Assembly: GCA_023515745.1 (NCBI GenBank)
Contig: JALECJ010000254.1
Location: 1,674,001-1,738,000 of the forward strand
Direction of reading: 5' to 3'
DNA length: 64,000 nucleotides
DNA from: Amoeboaphelidium protococcarum
Lineage: Eukaryota; Aphelidiomycota; Aphelidea
Shown here: positions 36,124-46,971 of the stretch, piece by piece
How the letters are laid out: each line of letters opens with the position of its first letter
Position numbering within the stretch: position 1 is the first letter of the stretch
Notes under the pieces: generated by a model
What the model was told of the DNA's origin: nothing
Seen by the model: only the letters and a program-made list of their open reading frames with translations
Database searches by the model: none
Translations under genes and position numbers: made by a program

Positions 36124-37386
36124 ATGCCCGGATCTGCAATAATAATGTCAGCAAAGATTATCGTGATAAAGGTGGGATCTAGTAGTCTTGTAGATGAGCG
36201 AGGCCACCCCAAGATCTCAATGTTAAGCGCCCTTGTTGAAACTTGCGTCGCTCTTCACAAAGACGGCATCAAAGTTGTGATCGTTTCGAGTGGGGCTGTT
36301 GCCACAGGTATGATAAGCTTTGGCAAGACGACTAAAGATGGTATGAGTCTGGCTACCAAGTAAGCTATGGCATCTGTGGGGCAGATATAATTGATGTCAA
36401 CGTATGATATGTTGTTTGGAAAGGTTGGTCTTAAAGTTTCGCAGATTCTACTCACTCGAAGTGATGTGATTAATGCTAGCAGATATCAGAATGCATGCAA
36501 CACGCTAAAGGAGCTTCTCGGTATGGGTGTCATCCCAGTTGTTAATGAAAATGATACTCTCAGTGTTAGTGAGACCAAATTTGGTGATAATGATACTCTA
36601 TCTTCGATCATAGCTCTGATGGTACACGCGGATTATCTACTGTTGCTAACTGATGTACCCGCTCTGTATACTGATAATCCAAAGAGGAATCCTAAAGCAC
36701 AGCCACTGAAGTTGATCAAAGATTTGGCAGAGTTAAAGACTATCAAGATTGAAGATAGTAGCTCCAATGTCGGCACAGGCGGCATGATCACCAAGATAAT
36801 CGCTGCGAAGAATGCAATAAGCGGAGGCACCGGTTGTATGATCATGTGCTCAGATCATGTGTAAGATATTCCAGAGTTTATTAAAGATGTATAGAATGGA
36901 AGTGTTGATAAGCGATATTTGTACACGTATTTTGTGCCTCATCACGTTGATAAATCTGTGGTCAATGTGGATCGCAAATTCTGGATTAGAACGTGTCTGA
37001 CTCGCAACGGAACGTTATATATAGACAATGATGTATTGCAGGGTCTTGTTTGTCCTTAATCTTCATCTCTCCTGCTAGCCGGCTTACATTGCGTAGAAGG
37101 TTCATTCCAGGATCAAGAGTGTGTATCAATAAATGTAATATCTAGCTCTTTAAAGGAGAAACTGGCAGTGATGACCAAGAAGGGATTGGCTCACAGCGAC
37201 CTGCTGCGCCTTGTATTGTAATTAAAAGAATCCGACACTAAGCCTGTCGCGTGTGGTATCGTCAACTTTAACTCTGATGAACTGATCAAGTTGCGTGGAT
37301 GTTAGTCATCTCAAATTCATCAAGTATTGGGCTATATTCCCGACTATGATAGTGCTATATACAAAGGCAATATTTCACTGCTATGA
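36124..37386 (+). CDS. PRO1: Glutamate 5-kinase with PUA domain
   Basis: 420 residues. The amino-acid-kinase domain starts IIVIKVGSSSLVDERG, then VVIVSSGAVATGM, VVNENDTLSV with the substrate-binding GDNDTLSSIIA, and the lid LLLLTDVPALYTDNP ... NVGTGGMITKI. The last 90 residues match a PUA domain. The enzyme phosphorylates glutamate to start proline synthesis and is feedback-inhibited by proline. Length fits fungal Pro1 (428 aa). ATG 36145 (MSAKIIVIKVG) is an alternative start that would remove seven residues. Confidence 0.95.
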
Positions 37387-37580
37387 CGTGGCGGTACTAT
37401 AATCACCATTTATTATCCATCGATTGCCATTAATGATGTGACAACGATGTTACAGGTGTATGTTGCGCGGTGAATATTCTCTATTGACGTATAAATTGCC
37501 ATTCTATAACACATCTTTCATTTCTCTCACGCAATCGTTATAGTTATTACAAACATTTACGAATAAGAACTGCAACTATT

Positions 37581-37886
37581 ATGAAGGCCACGGAGGTTGA
37601 ACGCGAAGAGTATAAGAACAAGGAGTACGATTACGTGTCTCCAGAAGTCGATATCAAGAAGAATCAAGTGATAGAGTATATTGCTGTGGGAGGGGCTTAA
37701 AGCCCACATAGTGTTGGAAAGGTATTGGACATTATTACGCATGAGAACTAAGCAACTGTGGATTTTGGTGATGAAGAGAGAAAGGTTCATGTGGACCCAG
37801 ATCACCCTAAATATTTGGTAGTTAACGAACACACCGACAAGAGATCTGCAGTCAAGAGATCGCATATTGTACGCGTCATCAAGTGA
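37581..37886 (+). CDS. Small Hva1-TUDOR-like protein
   Basis: 101 residues. The region AVGGAQSPHSVGKVLDIITH followed by ATVDFGDEERKVHVDPDHPK and YLVVNEHTDKRSAVKRSHIV matches the Hva1_TUDOR fold (a small beta barrel found in fungi and bacteria; function unknown beyond a fungal virulence association). The N-terminus is acidic and charged. The stop TGA overlaps a possible donor (AA|GTGAGG), so a further exon cannot be excluded. Confidence 0.7.
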
Positions 37887-38448
37887 GGTATCTGAAGACT
37901 TATAGCTGTAACAAAGTAATATATTGAAACTGGCAATCTAATTGTGTAATAGTGATAGTAATTGAAACAATAAACCTTTATCTTTGCATTTATCTTAATA
38001 TTCTTGCTTCAGTATTATCAGCAGCAACTTATAGGGGTTGTCACTTTCTGCTGGAGTTGAAAGTCGTCAGTGAAACCATTGAACGCCGAGCGTCGTCACT
38101 CAAACTGGTTTTGGACTTCATCTATTGACGGAGATGACTCAAGAATTTTGATTGTACTTGGCGGCTGCCGGTGTAATAGCGTTTAGTGGATTTACTCTAC
38201 AAACTTGCTGTGGTTGAGTATAACTGATCTATAAGTACTGTAGTTGAATGATCATTATAACGCCCCTCGCGCGTAACTTCTTTTTGACAGTTTGCTGCTT
38301 GCCACCTGGCCAGACGGAATTTAACACAGTTACAGAAACCGTTATACTATACTTTAGTTTCGGCTAGTTGGCTAATTAGAATAGATACCCTGCAAGCCAT
38401 TAGTCCTTTGCGCCATGTAAGATTTTTCGAAATTCAGTAGCTATCTCC
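37887..38448. other. Spacer before decayed region
   Basis: About 560 bp. A TGA-free 40-codon plus frame near 38010-38130 has protein-like composition but no start or motif. It may belong to the decayed sequence that follows. Confidence 0.35.
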
Positions 38449-39866
38449 ATGGTACATGAGGTCACGGATCACTGTAAGATGTGTGCTTTTGCAGTTATTA
38501 ATTCTGATGGAAGATTCGGAATGTTGCTTGATGTTACCGAGAGTCCCTCTCTACAGTAGTTAGATTAGACCCGCCGTGCTTTAGTCTATTCTGCAAGTTT
38601 AAGAGAAACTCTACTGATTAGTGCATCTCTCCCTGCGACCTTTTGATGCAAAAGGCCTATTTAATAGCGGCTGTTCTACAGAATGATAATTAAAGAGATG
38701 TTTTGAACGTCTTTGAAACCCCAGGCTTGCATCAGACCGAATAGGATCTTCCCGCCAATGAGTATTAACGCTTCTATGCAGTTGTAGTGCTACACGGAAG
38801 TCGTGGTCAGGGAGGACTTTACTTTATTGCATTCTAATATTGCGTGGCATGATGGACACTCAATAATCTTATTTAAAGGAACAGGTTGAGAGCTTGGAAT
38901 AACAGGTGAAAATTTGCAAGGGTAGGCTAAGGCTTTGCAAAGCCAGCTGGAAAGTAGCAAGGCGTATATTGCCCATCTGAAGCATAAGGAGGCCTTTCTG
39001 GAAGAAGAAAAGCGCGTACAGAGTCTTGCTACATGCTTCCAAATGTTTCCTGGAGAGAAAGTAAGTTGTACTATGCATCCAACTACTTTTCAATGAATGA
39101 CTTACCGTACAACTCTCGTTTTGAGGGAGAGTTTCGTGTAAGCATTTATTAGTTGAAGTGGTGTTTTGTCAAGATTGCTGCTCGAATTAGGGCGGAAGTG
39201 CGATTGCAAGCCATACTGCTCGTTTGGGAGAAGGCTTGGCTAGAGATGCGGCTGCTTAGGCATAGATAGATGCTTATGGCGGAGTCTGGCTGGGAGGTTT
39301 GCTGATGGAGAAAACTTTACTGTATCAAGATGCTACCTAACAGTCCACTGAGATTTAGATGCAAGTGGTGTTTCAAGGAGTAGTGTCACGCTGATTGTGA
39401 GTAGCGTCTATCTTTGCTTCAATCACGTTTACAGCTGAACGTGGATAGACTTAATTGTGGTTTAATGAAGAATTTTTCACTGAGCTGGCTTTGACGCGTT
39501 CTATAGGCAAGCGGGAGAATCTCTGCTAGACGTTAAAAAGCGTGCCTTATCTAGGAACTCGTAGGCTAGTGCAAGAAGTTTTAGAATTGCATTTATAGTG
39601 AGATTTACAATGATGAAATGACGAAGTAAATTCAGAGAATTTTGATGTCGACTGAATATCGTTGTGCTTAAACCAAGTTGCCTTTTTTGAGTTAATCAAG
39701 CGTTGAAGCGTAAAGTATTAAATATAAATCAGTTGTCACTTTTGTTAAGTCAGGTGTTATTGTCACGCGTAAACTGGGTTTATTACCAATAAATCCGTGC
39801 GAGATAAGATTAAGTAGTTTGCCAATGAAACATAAGTGGCTCACTCGCAGTCACGCAGCAGATTGA
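38449..39866 (+). pseudogene. Decayed multi-part coding region, frame-disrupted
   Basis: Protein-like sequence runs through this stretch but shifts frame and crosses TGA several times. A first piece (from ATG 38449) gives KMCAFAVINSDGRFGMLLDV and may splice over a 47-nt intron to LNVFETPGLHQTEQDLPANE. A second starts at ATG 38852 (MDTQQSYLKEQVESLEQQ) and its coiled coil resumes one frame over (AKALQSQLESSKAYIAHLKH), implying an indel or a 20-nt intron. The downstream frame is open apart from two TGA and includes a Cys-rich patch (RCKWCFKEQCHADCEQR). Family unknown. It could instead be a real gene with unusual introns. Confidence 0.4.
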
Positions 39867-40004
39867 CGAATTTCCGAAAGATTCCTCTCTCTTTTTCTCG
39901 TTAAGACTTTATTCATTGCCGGTTGCGTTATAGTAACGTATCAGTTTTAATCAAAGTTTCTCAGCATTAACTCTAAAAATTAAGCATTAACTTAAAAAAT
40001 TAAA

Positions 40005-40994
40005 ATGATCATGTCTATAGTTTATTAAATTGCTTAGTATTTGTGGAACATATACCAATCTCTTCCTTTGGGACCGTTGAAGCCATTTATGGATACTCTT
40101 CTGCTTTTGAAATTCCACGCAAGGACCGCGCTCTAATTGGATAATCCTTCACTCTTTACCGGTGGATATAATGAAGCAATACAGAAATGTAAGAGTGATC
40201 TCAAGTTTCTATTCATTCTATTCCGTATTGATAGTGTGGACTTATCGCAAAAATGCTTAAAATTGTTCTCAAAGTTGCCCGATTAATTTAATTCTGATGA
40301 AGTAATGATGATGGTGATGGATGCTGGCTCTAGTCAAGGATGGATGATTGCCGAGTAGTTACAGATTGAAGCATATCCGTGTATCACATGTGTAGCGTAT
40401 ATTGAAAACAAGGTTCAAGTTTTGCGTAAAATAGACTGCTCGCACTATAATAATGATGAAGATGTTGTGACAACAGAGTGGATGTAACGGGAAGTACAAG
40501 TTTCAATAGACGAATTTTCGCCATTCATGGTCGTTGCGAGACAACAGTTGCAGTCGCGTCAAGTGGAACGCCAGTTGAGGGAAGAGCAAGAGCAGGCGTA
40601 TGAACGATCATTGCGGATAGATCGCGAGAAGGAACGCGTCCGGCGTGAGAGTGAGCGCATGGAACAAGAAAAGGAGAAGGAGAAGTCTGAAACGTTGCGT
40701 CGACGGCGTCTGATCAGTGAAACGGTCTCGGATGAGCCATCTGCGGACAATCCCGATGCCATTAGAATCCTGTTGAGGCTTCCCAGTGGTTCCAAACAGT
40801 CGCGTAGATTCAACAGAAATTCATTGATTAAAGAGATTCATAATTACGCAATATCTCTTCACTTGGACAATGTACAAGAGCTGCAAGTGGTATCTCCATT
40901 TCCTAGACGTGTCTTTGACATTAACGCGACCATCAAAGATCACATCAAGGACAATGAAGTCGTAGTGATCGAGGAAGTTTACAAAGAAGATTGA
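40005..40994 (+). CDS. FAF2/UBXD8-like UAS-UBX protein
   Basis: 329 residues. A hydrophobic N-terminal hairpin (MSIVYQIAQYLWNIYQSLPL) is followed by a thioredoxin-like UAS domain (KFLFILFRIDSVDLSQKCLK; AEQLQIEAYPCITCVAYIEN), a long charged coiled coil (RQLREEQEQAYERSLRIDRE ...), and a C-terminal UBX domain (AIRILLRLPSGSKQSRRFNR ... ELQVVSPFPRRVFD). This layout matches FAF2/Ubx2-3-type adaptors, which recruit Cdc48/p97 to ER or lipid droplets for protein degradation. No N-terminal UBA domain is obvious. A second ATG at 40011 would shorten it by two residues. Confidence 0.88.
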
Positions 40995-41189
40995 ATTTAT
41001 ATACATTGACTCTAATACAGTATATTTTACATTTTCTATTCTCATTTTGGTTTCTAGTAGCTATCATCATTGCTATTTCAATTGCGTGAATTTTAAAATT
41101 ATATCAGTCTTGCATAGATTCTCTTTTCCATTATAAACAAGTGAAGTGTTGATCTGCTACAGATATTACCCAATCATGATACCGTCAAT

Positions 41190-41393
41190 ATGGACCAAGA
41201 TAGGCCGATCAGTGTCCACGCCAAGAATTCTTGCATCACTCAAGCTGACATTGCTCTATTCAGGCAGCTATACAATTACATGCTTATCATTCATTTACGA
41301 TAATTTACTCATTATAGATATCTGTACAAGATTATTTACAAACTCTCAGCGTTGGATAGAAGAAGGTTAAAAAAGGCCCCTAATTTCCAATGA
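41190..41393 (+). CDS. Possible small basic protein, unrecognised
   Basis: A 67-codon frame: MDQDRPISVHAKNSCITQAD, then aromatic and basic residues to LDRRRLKKAPNFQ. It lies in the 500-bp spacer between FAF2-like and NEMF and lacks any family match. A second overlapping frame is also open, so it could be chance. Confidence 0.25.
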
Positions 41394-41505
41394 CGAATGT
41401 TATGAGACGCGTTACTAAAGCGCTTGAATCAAAACCAAAATTATAACTGACAAATGTCAATGTAGAAGAATGCATATTAAGTTTAGCACTGTATGTAATT
41501 ATAAC

Positions 41506-44500
41506 TCATTTCCTTTTACCTCGCGACTTGCCCTTCTTTTCATCATCTACACCTGCTATCCTTACTTTGCCGAGAACTGTCTGCGTCAACTCCGTGTCCG
41601 GCATAGCTTTGATGGCGTCTTTCTCCTTCTCGGTGAGTTCAAACGCTTTACTATTCAGAAACTAATGCAATATAGACTAGGCCGCCTTGCCTTTCTTCAA
41701 ATTTCCCGGCAGTAGCTTCACTTTGTATTTATACGCTTGGAGAGTGATGTAAGGAGCGCAAACCGGAATAGCATTGAGGATGATGTCATCTTCATGAGGC
41801 TGCCCAGTCAGACAATCAAGTAAAGATAGATTTTCCATCTGCTCAGACTCCAGAATTTAAATATTCTCTTCAGCATTTAGCCGCTCAATTTCTTTTTACT
41901 CTTCTTCCAAGTCATCAGCGTCCTAAAAATTAGGCATTTAGTTATTAGTATCAACTTCCTCTGGATCTTGATCATTCTCATTCTCACTTCTTTCAGAATG
42001 TGCACGAAAATCTTACTCATCTTAATCATCACTATCTGTGGAATCTTTAGTACCAGCCGATGCGAGCAGCTTCATCTTCTCCTTTCGTTCATCCTCATCT
42101 TGATCACCATACTTTTCTTTAATCTTTTTCAACTTACTCTTCTTGCCTCTTGGTAACTTATTACTAGATTTCGCGCTATTATTTTTGCCTTGGGAGCCTT
42201 AATTTTATTACTGATTCGAAGAACTCTCGGCTTATTTAGACTCAACTATTTAACTATCGCCACTTCTCTTACTTTTAATCTTATGCTTACTAGATTGCTG
42301 CTTCTGCTTTTAAGACTTTTCTTGCTCCTTCTTCAGCAAATCTTCGATGAAAGGATTCAAAGTAGCTGGCTGTTGATCGACATCATCCAAATTGTACTTC
42401 TCCATCTACTGCTCCATATAACTAGCGGCTACACTTGATCTATCATCCTTGGTCACTGAATTGACAATACTATTACGGTCATCATCTTACGCATCAACGC
42501 CCACAGCTGCAGATTCCTCCTCGACGTTGCCACGCAAATATGGCCGTCTCTCTTCAAAATGTCTTGGTATACTTTCATCTGCCACTTTAAATAGCACGCC
42601 AAGACCGTAGACAAGCTGGTTAGGCGGCATATAATTCTTCTTACCTCTAATCATAAAACTACCAGTGACCAGATATTCACCAGATGGAGCAGTCTTTGAC
42701 ACTTAATCATGACGCACCCAATACGCAGATGTAACCACTTTGGCATCCCAAGCCTTAGAGTACACGATAGTCATCTAGCTAGCCTGCATGAGAGTAGCCA
42801 GAGGAATCTCCTGATCAGGTTAAGAGTTCTTTACAATGACAGAACTACTACCAGGAATATCAGCATGGAAATATACATCGCCAGGTTTGAAATGCTTCTT
42901 CACTAGCATTTCATTCTACTACGCGTCCTTACCACCAAGAACAAGGTAATTCTCAGTCGTTATAAACCAATTAAATTTCTCAAACCAGAACGGCTTTCTC
43001 ATACGAGTTATAGACGCGGCTACTTGCACCTTCTTCTACAACTCCTTCTGCACCTTCTTCTCTGTCAATTTGACAACTTTCTCTGCCGCAATCACCGTCC
43101 TCTCCTCCTTGACTGCATTCAACTTCTTGCTCTCAAAATATCTTCTAGCATTGGCATAAGCGGATAATGATATATCAACATCAATTTTGACAATGTCTTT
43201 ATTTCTGTCAGATTACTCTTAATCTTCTTCATCGTCACTATCCTCAAATCCATATTCTTAATCAAAATCAGGCTCTCTCAACAGCAATGTAATCTAATTC
43301 TATTCCAGTTTGAGACCATCAATCATCAAAGCCACAGGATTCTATTTCAACTACTCTTCCTTGACTAAATCTTTCAGCGACGTCCAATCCATGCCTGAAG
43401 CAATAGCACTTCTAATCACTAGAATGGCGCGATCCACATCATCTAAATTCATTTCAATCAGCTAAGCCATTCGCTCACTATCTGCCTGTGCCTATTACAG
43501 TCCTTTAATTCTCTACAGTTACTCCTACTTGGCAGACGCAATCTTTTTTAATGCTTAATCTTCTTATGCTCTAGACTTGAGCTCAATCTTTTGAGATTCT
43601 ATAGAACTGAAGAATTGATCTGCAGCCAGATTAAAAGATTCCAACTCTCTGATAAAGTATCCTTTCTCCTCAAACTATTTAAACTTGTATGGATGAAATT
43701 CTTCAAATGCCAGAAGATAATTCGAGTCATTAGGATCCGGAATAAGATTCGTAGCTTAAGGTCCAGAGCCATTCTAAGAGGACGCAATCTCAATTCTGTT
43801 CATCATAATGTACCCGCGAGGCTGTGTACCAACCTGCTAAAACACAGACTCGGCTTATAAAAGGCTTTCATAAATCTAGCTGAGCAACTGCTTATTAACA
43901 ACCTATCCACTCTAAACAACTGTTGATACTTTAGAATTTGGCTGGATGTCAGCGAGTACAAGACAATGCTCTACAACAACTGAAGAGAACTCCAACTTAT
44001 TACCAAGTGCTTTCTTCAACTAATCTTTATGACTGCTATCCAATAAAGCATCTACCACTCTATCCATACTGAGTGGCTTCATACTGGACACTCTACTGAT
44101 ATCGTACAGTTCACCGACAGCATAGCGGACACCCTCATCATTATCTGGAGTAACGGGACGCAGAATAGCCAGAGTCATGTAGTCACCATCAGTCAGTATT
44201 ACATTACCGGCAGCGTAAAACTCACAGATCAAATGATAAGTAGCCTCACCAAAGCCAAACTCGAAATCAACGATACGATCAATGCCCAACTGTCGCACAG
44301 CACTCAGACGTTTAGTACGCAAATGCTTCCTCAGCTTCATGCAGAGTGATGACGGTACTGTACTCTTATCTCTGACAAAATCTGTCAAATGTATACGAGA
44401 ACCACTCTCCACCAGCACAGATTCCTTAACGTCAGGCTTGGCAAATTTCAACAAAAAGGTCCTTGAATTAACATCATACATGTTCTGCAACCTGAGCCCA

Positions 44501-44562
44501 ACCAGCTTCTACAACTCCACCGTAGCAGCCTTGATATCCAACGCACTAAATTTCTACTTCAT
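41506..44562 (-). CDS. RQC2: NEMF/RQC2 ribosome quality control protein
   Basis: A 1018-residue single exon. NFACT-N is complete ([75 protein letters not shown]). A long coiled coil follows, then NFACT-R ([60 protein letters not shown]), a Lys/Glu/Gln-rich linker and NFACT-C at the end ([28 protein letters not shown]). It binds stalled 60S-peptidyl-tRNA, recruits Ltn1 and adds CAT tails. In a UAR=Gln organism UGA is the only stop, so ribosome rescue may have specific demands; that is inference. Confidence 0.96.
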
Positions 44563-45045
44563 TATCAGTATCAAAAAATTTTTTCAGACTTGATATTGCG
44601 CACTAATGTTGTAATTCGTTCTGAATAAGTGACGCGTTTCCACTTGTGAAGAGAGAGAAGAAGAAGAGGAGCGGATAGGAAAAGAAACTTGGAAATCCAC
44701 ACTTGGACAATGCTTAAACTATCGTTCATTGTGCTGATTATCTTTTAGAAGAATTGCACTTATAGAATAGAATGCAAATGTGTCGGTGTATTTAAGAACC
44801 CCCCTCACGTTATAATCCGAAAGATAATTAACCAGTCTTTAAGGGAACTGCCGTGCTAATGTAAATTCGTTACGTTGACGACAGCTGTTTCACTGTGATT
44901 TGACGATCAAACAATGGCCCGTTGAGTATCCTTCATCACAAACTATTATCAATTCTTGTTGCTCATAGCATAAATTCTTTGCTATATACCTCTCTCATTG
45001 ATTAATATTCTCTGTCATTGATATCATTCTTTGTATACATTTGTG
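44563..45045. other. Divergent spacer, NEMF and fucosyltransferase
   Basis: About 480 bp between divergent starts; AT-rich with an AGAAGAAGAAGAGG purine tract near 44660. No gene is supported. Confidence 0.45.
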
Positions 45046-46884
45046 ATGGGATAGTATAAATCTTCGTTTATGGGTAAGATTTAGATACATTATAACTATA
45101 TTAATCTAATACCATTATTTCTTGTAATCAATCTTGTAGTCATCTTGCTGGTTGTGGCTCTCTTCTTGATGATACAGCTGGCACTGGTTCAGATGAGCTC
45201 ATCACCAGTGCAATAGACTAGATCTGATCAGGCATCTCAAAATGGAAAGTTTAGCTCAGACAAGACAAAGAGTCCATCTGTATCTTAAAAATATCGTGAT
45301 GTTGATCTAAAATCTGTACCTGATCTGAAACTGTCGGCTGAAGAAATTAAGAAAATTGATAACCTGCTGACTGACATGAGATTCCAGCTGAAACGCGATC
45401 AGATTTATCAGAAGGTATTAAAGCTGAGAAAGCAGAAATTGCAGCAAATATACTCTTGCCCAGCGGGGAGCAAATCGGTGCTGAAAACCAAGAGATCAGC
45501 AAAGAATCCCATCACTATTTATTCGAACGGTCCCAACATTTGGGGTCATATGCATTTTGATGATGATCAGAGTCAGAGGCTGTGGACGAATCAATGCAAT
45601 GTTCCGTGCCGCTTCCACAATGTTGCAGAGAAGAAGAAAGATGCTGATATCATTTGGAGTCATTGGTACTTCTCTGGGGATGGTAGAGACTACGTCAAGC
45701 CTTTGCCGCACCAAGTTATGGCCGCGCTGTACACTGAGCCGCATGTTGGAGTCAATTACGCGGAAGATCATATGCGGACGCTGTTTCTTAATCAGATATT
45801 TGGAGAGCGTGTTCTGGGCTAGGCGGAACTGATGTTGAGTTATTCGGTGGAGGATGATGATAAAAACGATATTCCCGTCTCTTATGCTTATGGCAGTGCT
45901 CTTAGCGATATCGAGTACGTAAATGAGCGAGAGTATGAAGACAAAGTGATCAGGGAACTCACTGATAGATTCAAGCTGACACATTACCCAATCTTTGATA
46001 AAGCTTAGTACTTTGCCGCTCTTCCTCGGGAGAATGTAGAGACTCCTTTGGACTGGCGTGGTGGAGATGTGGCTCTTTTCATTTCTAATTGTGGTGATAT
46101 CTGGAGAACAAAGTATTTGGAAGTTCTGATTCCCATGCTTGCTAGGCCTCCACCTCACGGTTTTGGTCTGAGGGTGGACAGTTTTGGAGGATGTGAGCCA
46201 GGCTTAGGCAGGTTCCAAGAGAATGACGGCGCGGGATGGCCAGTTGGTGAGATTACGTATCATGGATTCAAGTGGTAGTGGAATTTTACTTTAACAGGTG
46301 ATGCACCTTAACGCTTCCCCCAATATTATCCACGCAAGCGAAAAACTGGAGAGTCTCGTGGTGGAGTAATAAAGCGGGAGATGATTGATCATTATAAAGT
46401 ATTTCTGACGTTTGAAAACTCCTTGCTGCACGGCTACCTGAGTGAAAAATATTATGAAGGCGTTGGTAGTGAGTCTGTTGCTATCCATTTTGGTCCCACA
46501 CCAGACGCTGATGAGTTCCTAATGGATGAAGCTGGGAATATAAAGAGCGGCATGGTGAAGTCTAAACTGAGAACTCCTTAGTATTATCCACATGATCGAC
46601 CTAATGTCATTAATGGCTGGGATTTCCCTGAGCCGCGTAAAATGGCAAAGTTGATCTATAAACTTTCAACGGATCAAAAGTACTGGGAGTCTTATTTTGA
46701 CTGGAGGCTTACACCGTCTGCAAGAGGACAGCGTAAGGATTTGGATGATAAGTTTCTCATAAAGTTCAATTAGCCATTCATCAATCTACACAAAAATGAC
46801 TTTATAAGACATGGAAATGCCAGTTGGATTTGCAAAATATGCTCATGGTATCATGAGCGTTATGACCATGAATGCAAGAAATGA
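45046..46884 (+). CDS. GT10 alpha-1,3-fucosyltransferase-like type II membrane protein
   Basis: Exon 1 is 45046-45073 and exon 2 is 45140-46884, with a 66-nt intron whose removal joins MGQYKSSFM to VILLVVALFLMIQLAL; 590 aa. (Unspliced it also stays in frame, 612 aa.) The N-terminal anchor and stem are followed by a GT10 core: IYSNGPNIWGHMHF region, RGGDVALFISNCGDIWR, and the hallmark HYKVFLTFENSLLHGYLSEK with YYEGVGSESVAIHFGPTPDA as the GDP-fucose site. It would fucosylate glycans in the Golgi. Fungal genomes usually lack GT10; the acceptor sugar is unknown. Confidence 0.82.
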
Positions 46885-46971
46885 TAGTGATGATTATAGA
46901 TGGAATTTAAGAGTGAAGAATTATTGTATAAACTTGCTTGTACGCTATATAATTGAATTTGATCTATTTAA

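Noticed and set aside
45496-46158. 220-codon minus frame opposite the fucosyltransferase
   Set aside because: Antisense of the GT10 coding region; no domain of its own.
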